Below, in pieces: positions 18,264 through 25,716 of a stretch of DNA of 34,736 nt. Location: assembly GCA_013287965.1 (NCBI GenBank), contig JABDCU010000019.1:915-35650 (forward strand), in the 5' to 3' direction. Within the stretch, counting starts at the first letter, position 1; each line of letters begins with the position of its first letter. Below the pieces are notes generated by a model. It saw only the letters and a program-made list of their open reading frames with translations. It searched no databases and was not told the DNA's origin. The position numbers and the translations under genes were made by a program. The stretch comes from Candidatus Omnitrophota bacterium. Lineage in GTDB: Bacteria; Omnitrophota; Gorgyraeia; Zapsychrales; Fredricksoniimonadaceae.

Positions 18264-19227
18264 GAAAAGTGTTCTTGTCACCGGCGGGGCTGGTTACATC
18301 GGCTCCCACATGGCCGGAATGCTCGTTGAAGCAGGCTATAAGGTCATCGTCTTTGATGATCTTTCAACGGGTGTAAAGCCATGGCTTGCTCCCAAGGCCA
18401 AATTTATCAAGGGTGATCTGTGCCAATTAGCTGACTGCTTGAAATTGTTCAAAAATAACCGTATTGATGCTGTTCTGCATTTTGCCGCCAAGATAATTAT
18501 TCCGGAATCCGTCAGCAAACCGGTTTTGTATTACCGTAATAATGTAGGGGGCACCCTCAATTTATTACGCGCGATGCAAGAGCATAAGGTGCGCCGCATC
18601 GTGTTTTCTTCAACTGCCGCGGTGTATGGGCAGCCCAAACGTGTGCCGATCATGGAGAAAGACCCGGTCATGCCGCTCAATCCTTATGGCAATTCGAAAC
18701 ATTTAGTTGAGCAGATCTTAAATGACATGGCCCGCGCCAATGCGGTCGATCATATAGCCTTACGTTATTTTAATGTCGCAGGCTGGGACACTCGTCGGGC
18801 TTGGCCCTCCAAGGGCAGGCCAATGCCAACGCATTTGATCGCCAATGTCATACGGGCACTTCACGGCAAGGGAAGGTTGAATGTCTGCGGCAATAATTAT
18901 AAAACCCCTGATGGGACAGGTGTGCGTGATTTTATCCATGTGATGGACCTGTGCAATGCCCATTTGTTGGCTTTAAAAGGGTTCGACCGCGGCATTAAGA
19001 ATGAAATTTTCAATCTTGGCAATGGCAAAGGTTTTTCCGTCATGGACGTTATCAAAACAGCCGGTCGTGTTGCCGGAAAACCCGTGCCTTATCAAATTGC
19101 CCCCAGACGCCCGGGAGATCTGGCGAATGTCATCGCCTCGTCCGCTAAAGCCCAAAAAATCCTGAATTGGAAGCCCAAGTATGATCTTGAAGCGATCTTA
19201 AATAGTGAGTGGGGGAGAAAGCCATGA
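18250..19227 (+). CDS. galE: UDP-glucose 4-epimerase
   Basis: An extended short-chain dehydrogenase of 325 residues that interconverts UDP-glucose and UDP-galactose using bound NAD. The Rossmann motif is TGGAGYIGSH near the N-terminus. FSSTAAVYG holds the catalytic Ser/Thr, and the YXXXK pair is Y146 and K150 in NPYGNSK. LRYFNVAG and RDFIHVMDL are typical of GalE. A strong ribosome site AAGGAGGG (18237-18244) sits 5 nt before the ATG and fixes the start. The gene probably supplies UDP-galactose to the glycosyltransferases of this operon. A UDP-GlcNAc epimerase activity is also possible. Confidence 0.9.
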   Translation: MRSSKKSVLVTGGAGYIGSHMAGMLVEAGYKVIVFDDLSTGVKPWLAPKAKFIKGDLCQLADCLKLFKNNRIDAVLHFAAKIIIPESVSKPVLYYRNNVGGTLNLLRAMQEHKVRRIVFSSTAAVYGQPKRVPIMEKDPVMPLNPYGNSKHLVEQILNDMARANAVDHIALRYFNVAGWDTRRAWPSKGRPMPTHLIANVIRALHGKGRLNVCGNNYKTPDGTGVRDFIHVMDLCNAHLLALKGFDRGIKNEIFNLGNGKGFSVMDVIKTAGRVAGKPVPYQIAPRRPGDLANVIASSAKAQKILNWKPKYDLEAILNSEWGRKP

Positions 19228-20192
19228 AAACAATCCTTCTAACCGGCGCTGCCGGCTTCATTGGTTCTAAAACCGCGGAAAAGTTATTGGATAAAGGGAC
19301 GACTGTCATCGGTGTGGACAATCTTAATGATTATTATGATGTGAAATTAAAACATCATCGTCTTAAAGATCTAAGAAAGCATAAGAATTTTATTTTTTAT
19401 AAAGTTGATATGGAGAATTACTCCGCGCTCAACCGTATTTTTTCAAAACATCAATGCGGTGCTGTGATAAACCTGGCTGCCCGCGCAGGCGTACGGTATA
19501 GCATGGAGAACCCTTTTGTCTATTTTACGACGAATAGTAACGGGACATTAAATCTCCTCGAACTTTGCCGAAAATATAATATCAAGAAATTCATCCTTGC
19601 CTCAACATCGTCGCTGTATGCAGGGCAGAAAATGCCGTTCAAGGAAAATTTGTCCGTGAACACTCCCATATCACCTTATGCGGCAAGCAAGAAATCCGCG
19701 GAAGTGCTTGCATACACGTACCATTATCTTTATAAAATAGACGTTACGATCTTCAGGTATTTTACTGTTTACGGCCCTGCCGGCCGTCCTGACATGAGCA
19801 TTTTTCGTTTTATCAAGTGGATTGATGAAGGCAAGCCCATCCAGCTTTTTGGCGACGGTTCTCAAAGCCGAGATTTCACCTATGTGGATGACATCGCTGA
19901 AGGGACCATTAAAGGCCTTAAAAAAACCGGTTTTAAGACCATTAATTTAGGAGGCAATAAGCCCTATCATTTAACGGAAATGATCAGCCTTATTGAAGGA
20001 TTATTAGGCAAGAAGGCGGGCATTAATAATTTAGCTTTTCACAAGACTGATATGAAGGCAACGTGGGCGGACATCTCCCAGGCAGGGAAGATATTGAATT
20101 GGCACCCAAAGGTCAGCTTTAAAGAAGGCCTTAAACGCACTGTAGCATGGTATTTAACCAATAAAAAATGGCTGGCAAAGGTGAAAATTTAA
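19224..20192 (+). CDS. NAD-dependent sugar-nucleotide epimerase, UDP-glucuronate 4-epimerase-like
   Basis: An extended SDR of 322 residues: Rossmann motif TGAAGFIGS, VDNLNDYYDVKLK (typical of UDP-glucuronate epimerases), NLAARAGVRYS, STSSLYAG, and the catalytic pair Y152 and K156 in SPYAASK. DGSQSRDFTYVDDI is the usual sugar-nucleotide-binding strand. I chose ATG 19224 over the earlier ATG at 19209: it forms an ATGA overlap with the galE stop and has GGGGGAG 7 nt upstream. It most likely makes UDP-galacturonate for the glycan built here. Another UDP-sugar substrate cannot be excluded. Confidence 0.85.
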   Translation: MKTILLTGAAGFIGSKTAEKLLDKGTTVIGVDNLNDYYDVKLKHHRLKDLRKHKNFIFYKVDMENYSALNRIFSKHQCGAVINLAARAGVRYSMENPFVYFTTNSNGTLNLLELCRKYNIKKFILASTSSLYAGQKMPFKENLSVNTPISPYAASKKSAEVLAYTYHYLYKIDVTIFRYFTVYGPAGRPDMSIFRFIKWIDEGKPIQLFGDGSQSRDFTYVDDIAEGTIKGLKKTGFKTINLGGNKPYHLTEMISLIEGLLGKKAGINNLAFHKTDMKATWADISQAGKILNWHPKVSFKEGLKRTVAWYLTNKKWLAKVKI

Positions 20193-20878
20193 TGATCTCC
20201 ATTATCATACCGACTTATAATGAATCAGGGAATATCACGAGCCTGGTAACGCGCATCAAGGCCTGCTTGTCTGTGCCCTACGAACTGATCATTGTTGATG
20301 ATGGTTCTCCGGACGGCACGGGTGCCCTTGCAGAAAAGCTTGCCCAGGACCATCCTATAAAGGTCGTGCATCGGGAGAAAAAGTCAGGGCTCGCTTCCGC
20401 TGTTTTAGACGGGTTTAAAGTAACTTCCGGTGAATTGCTTTGCGTGATTGATTCTGACCTAAGCCATCCTCCGGAGATCATCCCGCTGCTTATCAAAGAT
20501 ATGGAACTGCAAGGCGCGGACATTATTGTTGCTTCAAGATTTATCAAGGGAAGCGGGATTGAAAATTGGCCCAAGATAAGGCTGCTGGGGACTAATTTAG
20601 CGATGCTGTCCGTAAAACCACTGACCCGTATTAAAGACCCGATGTCAGGTTTTTTTATTTTAAAAACAAGCGTTATTGATAATACGCCATTGATACCAAG
20701 AGGTTTTAAGATACTTTTAGAGATCTTGGTTAAAGGAAGGTATAAAAAGGCCGTGGAGTTCCCGTTTGTCTTTATCGACAGGGTCTATGGGAGCAGTAAG
20801 TTAAATCCAAGGACATATTTGGATTTTATAGAGCAACTTTTTGACCTGTATTTATACAAGTTGAAAAGCATCTTATAA
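20192..20878 (+). CDS. GT2 polyprenol-phosphate sugar synthase, DPM1-like
   Basis: A 228-residue GT2 transferase of the dolichol/polyprenol-phosphate mannose synthase type. SIIIPTYNESGN lies at the N-terminus, followed by the nucleotide-binding motif DDGSPDGT (D36, D37), the metal-binding DSD (D87, D89) in IDSDLSHPPE, and the acceptor-side motif DPMSGFF. There is no C-terminal membrane domain, as in soluble DPM1. I chose ATG 20192 over 20168 because AAAGGTG lies 8 nt upstream and the ATG shares a base with the preceding stop. The next gene is a GT87-like membrane transferase, a family that uses polyprenol-phosphate sugars, so the two probably act in sequence. Confidence 0.87.
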   Translation: MISIIIPTYNESGNITSLVTRIKACLSVPYELIIVDDGSPDGTGALAEKLAQDHPIKVVHREKKSGLASAVLDGFKVTSGELLCVIDSDLSHPPEIIPLLIKDMELQGADIIVASRFIKGSGIENWPKIRLLGTNLAMLSVKPLTRIKDPMSGFFILKTSVIDNTPLIPRGFKILLEILVKGRYKKAVEFPFVFIDRVYGSSKLNPRTYLDFIEQLFDLYLYKLKSIL

Positions 20879-20883
20879 TCATT

Positions 20884-20890
20884 AAAGGGG
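20884..20890 (+). promoter_or_regulatory. Strong ribosome-binding site with no standard start codon behind it
   Basis: AAAGGGG is a near-ideal Shine-Dalgarno sequence, but no ATG, GTG or TTG follows in the frame of the GT87-like gene until ATG 20935, 44 nt later. An in-frame ATC lies 5 nt after the site (20896). The frame is open across this interval. Confidence 0.5.
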
Positions 20891-20934
20891 CTGACATCAC
20901 GCAAAATATACAAAATAATTACGTCCGCTACGGC

Positions 20935-22137
20935 ATGATCCTGTTTGTGCTGATACTGACCGTTTCTTTGATACTTTCCATTTCTCCTAAACGCACCCGC
21001 GGAGATTTTGATGTTTATTATACCTCCAGCCAACATTATTTAGCCAAAGCGCCTGTTTATGTTCCCCACGACGGCATTGAAGAATTTAAATACTCTCCGT
21101 TATTTGCTTTAGTCTTTTCTCCGTTAGCCATGCTCAAGAAAACCGCGGCGCTTTACATCTGGAATATTCTGAATATTCTTTCGCTTTATTTGATATTTTA
21201 TCTTTTTTATAAGCTTAAACAGATGTCGTTTTCAAGCCCTCGGGATTTTTTGATCATTGTTTGCCTGCTTGCATTGACCGGCCGTTTTATTTTTAACAAT
21301 ATCACCCTTGGGCAGATCAATATCCTTTTATGTTCCCTTATGGTTTTAACGATGTATTTAGAAATAAACAAAAAATATTTCTGGGCGGCTGTTGTTTTGG
21401 CTTTTAGCCTGATGATAAAGTTCTTCCCACTCCTTTTTGTTGTTTATTTTGTTTTAACAAGGCGTTTTAAATTGCTGGGTTTTACTGTTTTAATGGTCCT
21501 GTTTTTTCTTTTATTGCCGTCGGTCTATTCCGGATTTGACCTTAATTTAAGGTACCTTAACGATTGGCTCATTTTATTAAAATCTTCCCCGGCGCACCTT
21601 TTTTATTCGGCCAAAAATAATTCTTTCCTTTCATTTTATTCCTGGTTTTTTATTGCCAGGCATGACCCGCACTATGTTCTTGATTACTATTTGATCAAGA
21701 CGCGGCTAACGCCAGAAGTGTATTATTTCTGGGGGGCCAGTTGTTTTGTTTTTTTCAGCGCATTTTTTTACGATACTTTTTTTACAAAATACAAAGAAAT
21801 AAAAACAGTTTATCTGGACTATTCCTGTCTTTTTGTATGCGGGCTTTTATTTAATCCCCTTGCGTATTTAAACGCCCTTGCCTTTATGGTTGTTCCTTAT
21901 TTTTTCATTTTGCGTTATTTATTTTATTCTGAAATAAGTAAAAAAAGCATATTGGTGATAACATGCCTTGTATTCGCCAGTCTTATATTTAATATCATTG
22001 ATCATCAAATATTCTTTAAAGATGTCAGTCGGTATTATGTGCTTTTACAATATAAGCCGTTGATGTGGATGATCATTTTAGTTTATTTGAGCTTATGCGC
22101 AGCCAAGTGCTCGCTAAAACCAAAACAGGCTGTTTAG
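20935..22137 (+). CDS. GT87-like polytopic membrane glycosyltransferase
   Basis: A 400-residue protein with about ten hydrophobic segments and the layout of GT87 (DUF2029) mannosyltransferases, a GT-C fold. After the first membrane segment comes RGDFDVYY (D24, D26), where the catalytic acidic residue of GT-C enzymes is expected. This is followed by FKYSPLFALVFSPLA, a GT87 hallmark. It should take a sugar from a polyprenol-phosphate carrier on the outer face of the inner membrane. The gene directly upstream makes such carriers. The true start may lie upstream: see the orphan ribosome site at 20884-20890. It is the last gene of the envelope operon; the tRNA genes follow. Confidence 0.78.
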   Translation: MILFVLILTVSLILSISPKRTRGDFDVYYTSSQHYLAKAPVYVPHDGIEEFKYSPLFALVFSPLAMLKKTAALYIWNILNILSLYLIFYLFYKLKQMSFSSPRDFLIIVCLLALTGRFIFNNITLGQINILLCSLMVLTMYLEINKKYFWAAVVLAFSLMIKFFPLLFVVYFVLTRRFKLLGFTVLMVLFFLLLPSVYSGFDLNLRYLNDWLILLKSSPAHLFYSAKNNSFLSFYSWFFIARHDPHYVLDYYLIKTRLTPEVYYFWGASCFVFFSAFFYDTFFTKYKEIKTVYLDYSCLFVCGLLFNPLAYLNALAFMVVPYFFILRYLFYSEISKKSILVITCLVFASLIFNIIDHQIFFKDVSRYYVLLQYKPLMWMIILVYLSLCAAKCSLKPKQAV

Positions 22138-22148
22138 GCCGTTTAACC

Positions 22149-22177
22149 TTTACAGGGATAGTCAATTTTGCTATATT
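22149..22177 (+). promoter_or_regulatory. Promoter of the tRNA-Thr/tRNA-Tyr pair
   Basis: TTTACA (22149-22154) and TATATT (22172-22177) are separated by 17 nt, the ideal sigma-70 spacing. Transcription would begin near 22184, about 25 nt before tRNA-Thr. Confidence 0.6.
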
Positions 22178-22208
22178 ACATCCCACTTTACGCTTATTTT
22201 GTGTTTTC

Positions 22209-22284
22209 GCTGGCTTAGCTCAGTTGGTAGAGCAGCTGATTTGTAATCAGCAGGTCGGGGGTTCGAAGCCTCTAGCCAGCTCCA
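22209..22284 (+). tRNA. tRNA-Thr (anticodon UGU)
   Basis: The acceptor arms GCTGGCT and AGCCAGC pair fully; the discriminator is T and the CCA end is encoded. The anticodon stem GCTGA/TCAGC encloses loop TTTGTAA, giving anticodon TGT (22242-22244), which reads ACA. The D-loop (AGCTCAGTTGGTAGAGC) and T-arm (GTTCGAA) are canonical. Confidence 0.97.
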
Positions 22285-22291
22285 GATATGG

Positions 22292-22311
22292 ATTCCCGCT
22301 TTTGCGGGAAT
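22292..22311. repeat. REP-like palindrome, copy 2 (between tRNA-Thr and tRNA-Tyr)
   Basis: ATTCCCGC (22292-22299) and GCGGGAAT (22304-22311) around TTTT, followed by GACA. It is almost identical to the copy in the 3' end of waaA (9153-9172), with one loop base changed. It starts 8 nt after the tRNA-Thr CCA. Confidence 0.85.
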
Positions 22312-22324
22312 GACAGAAGTTTAA

Positions 22325-22410
22325 GGGCAGGTATCCAAGTGGCTAAAGGGCACAGACTGTAAATCTGTTGCGTCCGCGCTTCGAAGGTTCGAATCCTTCC
22401 CTGCCCACCA
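22325..22410 (+). tRNA. tRNA-Tyr (anticodon GUA)
   Basis: A class II tRNA with a long variable arm. The acceptor arms GGGCAGG and CCTGCCC pair fully; the discriminator is A and the CCA end is encoded. The stem ACAGA/TCTGT encloses loop CTGTAAA, giving anticodon GTA. It sits 40 nt after tRNA-Thr, as in the common Thr-Tyr-Gly cluster, and marks the left edge of the accessory region. Confidence 0.97.
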
Positions 22411-22426
22411 GTGCTTCCAATTCGAA

Positions 22427-22457
22427 CCCTGGTGCTCCTTATCCAGGAGCGCCAGGG
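22427..22457. repeat. 13-bp inverted repeat at the left edge of the island
   Basis: CCCTGGTGCTCCT (22427-22439) pairs with AGGAGCGCCAGGG (22445-22457), with one T-G wobble and a 5-nt loop. It lies between the tRNA-Tyr 3' end and the truncated XRE gene. No T-run follows, so it is not a standard terminator. It could be a recombination scar or site. Confidence 0.7.
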
Positions 22458-22553
22458 TCTCGATATGAAAATGGTCTATCTATTCCGACGCTGGAAACAA
22501 TGGCCAAGATTGCGAAGGTGTTAAAGAAGTCCGTTGATCATTTCGTGGAATAA
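22458..22553 (+). pseudogene. 5'-truncated XRE-family (HTH) transcriptional regulator
   Basis: The frame ending at 22551-22553 (TAA) encodes SRYENGLSIPTLETMAKIAK and then VLKKSVDHFVE. This is the last third of a Cro/C1-type helix-turn-helix domain: the RYENG turn, PTLETMAKIAK helix and VDHF end. The first helices, including the recognition helix, are absent. The sequence upstream in this frame is hairpin and tRNA, so a functional start is unlikely. It is read as a remnant of a regulator cut off at the tRNA-side junction. Confidence 0.75.
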
Positions 22554-22647
22554 ATATTTACAAAAACAGCGTAGGGGAGTATATTGAATTTAATACTTCG
22601 AAAAGTGGCGAAGTTTGAAGGGGTAAATCCGCCACGTTAAAATAATA

Positions 22648-22694
22648 AAAACCTTCGCAGGGCTGAGAGTTCTTCAGCAGGGCGAGGGTTTTTT
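22648..22694 (+). terminator. Rho-independent terminator
   Basis: AAAACCTTCGC (22648-22658) pairs with GCGAGGGTTTT (22682-22692) with one wobble pair. The loop region contains a further small stem CTGA/TCAG. A run of six T (22689-22694) ends the structure. It would stop transcripts coming from the tRNA side before the island genes. Confidence 0.7.
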
Positions 22695-22864
22695 ATTTAT
22701 ATGTTTGAAAAAATAGATTGTAATAGCAAGTGTCAGACTAGAAAAAGGAAGATAAATTCTTGCTATAATCGATAACAATTCTCAGACAATGCATAATGCT
22801 ATGATTTTTAAAAAATTGCATCTTGGGTAAATATGTGTGGACGATTTTCGCAGACAAAATTAAT

Positions 22865-22884
22865 CCTGTAATTGTAGTTACAGG
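22865..22884. promoter_or_regulatory. 20-bp dyad operator-like site, copy 1
   Basis: CCTGTAATTGTAGTTACAGG has perfect 7-bp arms CCTGTAA/TTACAGG and a 6-nt spacer. It ends 38 nt before the ATG at 22923. Related copies with the same arms and spacer length occur at 26407-26426 and 31950-31969. Confidence 0.7.
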
Positions 22885-22922
22885 ACATTGCAGGGTTTAT
22901 GATAAGTTGGTAAGGAAATATT

Positions 22923-23720
22923 ATGTCCGATCAATCTAATTCATTTGAAGAAAAATTAAAAGGGGTAAATTTTGAAAAAGCTAGAGAGGCAATTAGGTAT
23001 ATGTTCGAGCTTGGGAAGGAAGAAGCAAAAAGACAAGGGAGTGAGGTCTATGTAAGTAAAGAATATCATGCTGTTCTTGTGCCATTTATGTCCGATCCTT
23101 GTTACCAAAATGCTATTAAACTTCTAGAAGTAGCCCCGATTTTATATGAATTTTTTGAGAAATCAAAATCAACAACAGATCCGCATACTGTTAAGAACAG
23201 CTCTGAAAAAGGGAGAAGTCCTGTTACCCCTGAGCAGTTAAGTAGGGCACTATTTCAATTGTTTGTTCTTGATGACGAAGTAAGTGTTCGGGAAAGTGAT
23301 TTAGGCCAGTATGCCCTTAACAGTATTAGTCAAGATTTGATGTTTAACAAATGTGTTTATTTTTATCTTGTTGGTCTTGTGGCAGTTGCTTTAACAGCAG
23401 AGTATCAAAATAGAGAAATTATTGCTGAAGTTATTCCAAGCTTTAGAAATATTGTTTCTCAGGAAGCATTGCGACGATGGAATATTTTTCAGGGTGAAGT
23501 TGATGAATCTGTCGAAGAAGCAAGCCAGGCTTTGGCAAAACTGCTATTTACTAACCCTAAAGAAAATCGAGCATTATGTTTTGAATGGAGTCGTGAATGG
23601 CTCGCTAAAGCAGGGATAGAGCAATACAATCCTATATCTTTATGGAAATTAGGTATTTTTTGGATGGATAGATACGTAATATTAATGAAGAGCATTAAAG
23701 TATTTGAGATTGTATCTTAA
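22923..23720 (+). CDS. Hypothetical protein, mostly helical
   Basis: A 265-residue protein I do not recognise. It has no signal peptide, no clear membrane segment except a weak hydrophobic stretch around residues 140-160 (YFYLVGLVAVALTA), and no known catalytic motif. AAGGA (22912-22916) lies 6 nt before the ATG. It has its own upstream control region with the dyad site and the intergenic repeat. Codon choice and composition are more A/T-rich than in the envelope operon, in keeping with the rest of the island. Confidence 0.75.
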   Translation: MSDQSNSFEEKLKGVNFEKAREAIRYMFELGKEEAKRQGSEVYVSKEYHAVLVPFMSDPCYQNAIKLLEVAPILYEFFEKSKSTTDPHTVKNSSEKGRSPVTPEQLSRALFQLFVLDDEVSVRESDLGQYALNSISQDLMFNKCVYFYLVGLVAVALTAEYQNREIIAEVIPSFRNIVSQEALRRWNIFQGEVDESVEEASQALAKLLFTNPKENRALCFEWSREWLAKAGIEQYNPISLWKLGIFWMDRYVILMKSIKVFEIVS

Positions 23721-23776
23721 ATATTAATTATAAATTCGTGATTATGTTAGTTTAAATCGTTTAAGGGTTGTCAGAC

Positions 23777-24823
23777 ATGTTCCCTTTCTTTAAAAAGAAA
23801 TCTAAAGATTTTGTTGATGAGACTAGAGAAGAACAGGCTAAAGATATTGAAAAGCTATACCCAGTTGAGCTTAAGGAGAAGATGTTGGCGGGAGAAGAAT
23901 GTGATCAAATATCAAGCGCTACTGGTGAATTTGGTCATTCGGCTACAAATCCAATCCCTGTAAACGGACATTGGGGGGAAATTAAATATATACAAAGATT
24001 AAGATGTGCGTGTGGAGCAATACTTTTATTTCATAGACTCAGATCAGTTGAAGTCTCTTTAATAAATGAACCAGTTGATATTTTTGAAACAGTCTGTATA
24101 GATGGAAAACATTGGGATTTATTATATTTACATTTATATCATCCAAGAAGGTCTACGTTTATGCCCAAAGGGTATACATTCTCAAGATTCGACCCACTCT
24201 ATTCCAAGGCATGTTTTGCTTTAGGGACTAATAAAATTATGGAAGATTTCCCTTTTGGCATGTCAACAGAACTTGCAGAAAATCTTGGTGGTACAATGGG
24301 TGACCGATTTGTAAAGTTATACGAGAAATACGTTAATGACCGTTCAAAGTTCAAGAGGTCTCAAGATCATTTAAAGAAATTGGAAATCATAGCAGGTATC
24401 AATAACATTCACAGCAACTTAGCGCAATTTGAATCAGATCATATAGAACAATCTGACTTAAATACTAAGAATGCAGAGGCCTACTTAAAAAAGGGAAACG
24501 CTTATAGTAAAGAAAAAAATTATGATCAAGCCATATTAAATTTTACTAAAGCTATTGAAATAAATTCAAATTTTGAATTAGCGTATAAAATTCGAGGGCA
24601 TACTTTTTTAACACAAGGCAATTTGACCCAAGCAATTCTTGATTTTACTAAAGTCATTAAAATGAACCCTAAAGACGCAGAAATATATTTTGGCCGAAGC
24701 CTTGCTTATTTTATACTAAGAGATTACGAAAAATGTTGGAGAGATGTACATAAAGCACAAGAATTAGGATACATTGTTGATCAAGAATTCATTGATACGC
24801 TTAAGAAAAATTCAGGCAGATGA
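23777..24823 (+). CDS. Hypothetical protein with C-terminal TPR repeats
   Basis: A 348-residue protein, starting at ATG 23777 with AAGGG 9 nt upstream; the in-frame TTG at 23768 directly abuts that site and is unlikely. Residues about 30-140 form a domain with TNPIPVNGHWGE, RLRCACGAILLFHRLRS and YHPRRS. These motifs look conserved, as in an uncharacterised protein family, but I cannot name it. Residues about 232-335 form roughly three TPR units (AYLKKGNAYSKEKNYDQAI and similar), which usually bind partner proteins. No signal peptide or membrane segment is seen. Function unknown. Confidence 0.78.
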   Translation: MFPFFKKKSKDFVDETREEQAKDIEKLYPVELKEKMLAGEECDQISSATGEFGHSATNPIPVNGHWGEIKYIQRLRCACGAILLFHRLRSVEVSLINEPVDIFETVCIDGKHWDLLYLHLYHPRRSTFMPKGYTFSRFDPLYSKACFALGTNKIMEDFPFGMSTELAENLGGTMGDRFVKLYEKYVNDRSKFKRSQDHLKKLEIIAGINNIHSNLAQFESDHIEQSDLNTKNAEAYLKKGNAYSKEKNYDQAILNFTKAIEINSNFELAYKIRGHTFLTQGNLTQAILDFTKVIKMNPKDAEIYFGRSLAYFILRDYEKCWRDVHKAQELGYIVDQEFIDTLKKNSGR

Positions 24824-24827
24824 AGCG

Positions 24828-24845
24828 GAGATTATGATAAGTAGG
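24828..24845 (+). repeat. Island intergenic repeat, copy 2
   Basis: GAGATTATGATAAGTAGG lies 13 nt before the ATG at 24859. Related copies are at 22894-22910, 25161-25177 and 26384-26400, with weaker ones near 23740 and 25611-25637. Confidence 0.6.
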
Positions 24846-24858
24846 ATAGAAGGAATTT

Positions 24859-25155
24859 ATGGAAAGAATTTATAATGGCAACAGTGAGGGCATCTCTACT
24901 AAAATTAATTGTCCTCAAAATGGTAAGAAATATCTCATTTCATCTGCTCAAGATCCTAGAGGGCCTTGGCAATTAGCAATTTTTGAAGTTCTTATTGATA
25001 TTCCTTCAATTAGGCTTGAGGTAGATTTAAATAAGCCATATGTTGGCCCTATATCCAAAACTTTTAAAGATGCAGAAATGATTCATTTTAAAGTTGAGAA
25101 AATGGTTCAAAATTCATCCCCTGAAGCTTGGTTATTCACAATGCATAATTGGTAG
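24859..25155 (+). CDS. Small hypothetical protein
   Basis: A 98-residue protein with no family I recognise. It looks soluble and mixed alpha/beta, with no membrane segment or Cys/His cluster. AAGGA lies 4 nt before the ATG, which supports translation. The gene sits between two copies of the island intergenic repeat, and its neighbours are also small unknown genes on the same strand. Confidence 0.6.
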   Translation: MERIYNGNSEGISTKINCPQNGKKYLISSAQDPRGPWQLAIFEVLIDIPSIRLEVDLNKPYVGPISKTFKDAEMIHFKVEKMVQNSSPEAWLFTMHNW

Positions 25156-25160
25156 ATCGG

Positions 25161-25177
25161 GGATTATGATAAGTAGG
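25161..25177 (+). repeat. Island intergenic repeat, copy 3
   Basis: GGATTATGATAAGTAGG runs directly into the GGGGGAAGG ribosome site of the gene at 25188. It matches the copy at 24828-24845 over 16 consecutive bases. Confidence 0.6.
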
Positions 25178-25187
25178 GGGAAGGTAT

Positions 25188-25607
25188 ATGCTTCGAACGT
25201 TTATTCAATTCACATCGCTTACAGTAACTTTTATTGCAACTTTCTTTTGGATTAGAGGAGCCGCGCTTCTTTCAACTAAAGATTTAGCAGCGCTATCGGG
25301 TACTTATTTGGGTTACAGTCCTGCCACGTTAAATAGTTTAGCATCACAAAAGGCAGATTCCCTTGTAGCAGGATTGCTTTTACTCTCAAGTTTCTTATTG
25401 CAGACTTGTAATGCCCTATGGCCAATGCGAATTTGTGATTTTGGTATTGATAAGTGGGGTGCTCTAATTAGCGTAGGGGTATCTATTCTCCTATTTATAT
25501 TTTGTTTTTGGGGCTCATCTTTTTTAAGAAAACAATTTGTTTTAAAAGCTAAAGATTTCTTATCTCAACAGGAATTAATGGAAGCTGGTTTCAATAAACC
25601 TAGATAA
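25188..25607 (+). CDS. Hypothetical small membrane protein
   Basis: A 139-residue protein with three hydrophobic segments: about residues 8-28 (FTSLTVTFIATFFWIRGAAL), 60-78 (LVAGLLLLSSFLLQ) and 90-110 (LISVGVSILLFIFCFWGSSF). A charged C-terminal tail follows (LRKQFVLKAKDFLSQQEL). No family is recognised. GGGGGAAGG just upstream of the ATG supports the start. Such small membrane proteins can act as sensors or effectors in defence islands, but nothing in this sequence shows that directly. Confidence 0.65.
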   Translation: MLRTFIQFTSLTVTFIATFFWIRGAALLSTKDLAALSGTYLGYSPATLNSLASQKADSLVAGLLLLSSFLLQTCNALWPMRICDFGIDKWGALISVGVSILLFIFCFWGSSFLRKQFVLKAKDFLSQQELMEAGFNKPR

Positions 25608-25716
25608 GACGAAGCGGTCAAGATCATGAGTCGTTGGAAACTAAGTATTTAATTTTTGAGCTTTTTAAGAAGCATTGGGGTATGAAGTTGTTGACCGCGT
25701 GTTAATGGAGGTTGTT

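Larger units (their letters stand above)
22554..22922. other. Non-coding interval at the head of the island
   Basis: No gene is supported here. It holds a small hairpin with arms ACTTCG and CGAAGT (22595-22614), a terminator-like hairpin (22648-22694), a TATAAT (22764-22769) with no matching -35 box, one copy of the 20-bp dyad (22865-22884) and one copy of the island's intergenic repeat (22894-22910). The rest is A/T-rich without clear structure. Confidence 0.6.

Noticed and set aside
22065-22313. 82-residue open frame overlapping the GT87-like gene and tRNA-Thr
   Set aside because: It reads through the tRNA and a REP-like palindrome (the LAQLVEQLICNQQVGGSK type of tRNA shadow translation), so it is not a gene.
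22368-22553. Complete 61-residue protein ending in an HTH-like sequence
   Set aside because: Its first part is translated from tRNA-Tyr and the hairpin; only the final segment is protein-like. It is recorded as a truncated XRE remnant.
22867-22882. E. coli-type LexA box in the dyad sites
   Set aside because: The dyad has CTG and CAG ends, but 12 nt lie between them rather than the 10 of the E. coli box. LexA from this lineage could still bind, so it is listed only as an operator of unknown protein.
23768-23776. TTG start for the TPR protein
   Set aside because: The AAGGG ribosome site touches the TTG directly, while ATG 23777 is at a normal distance.
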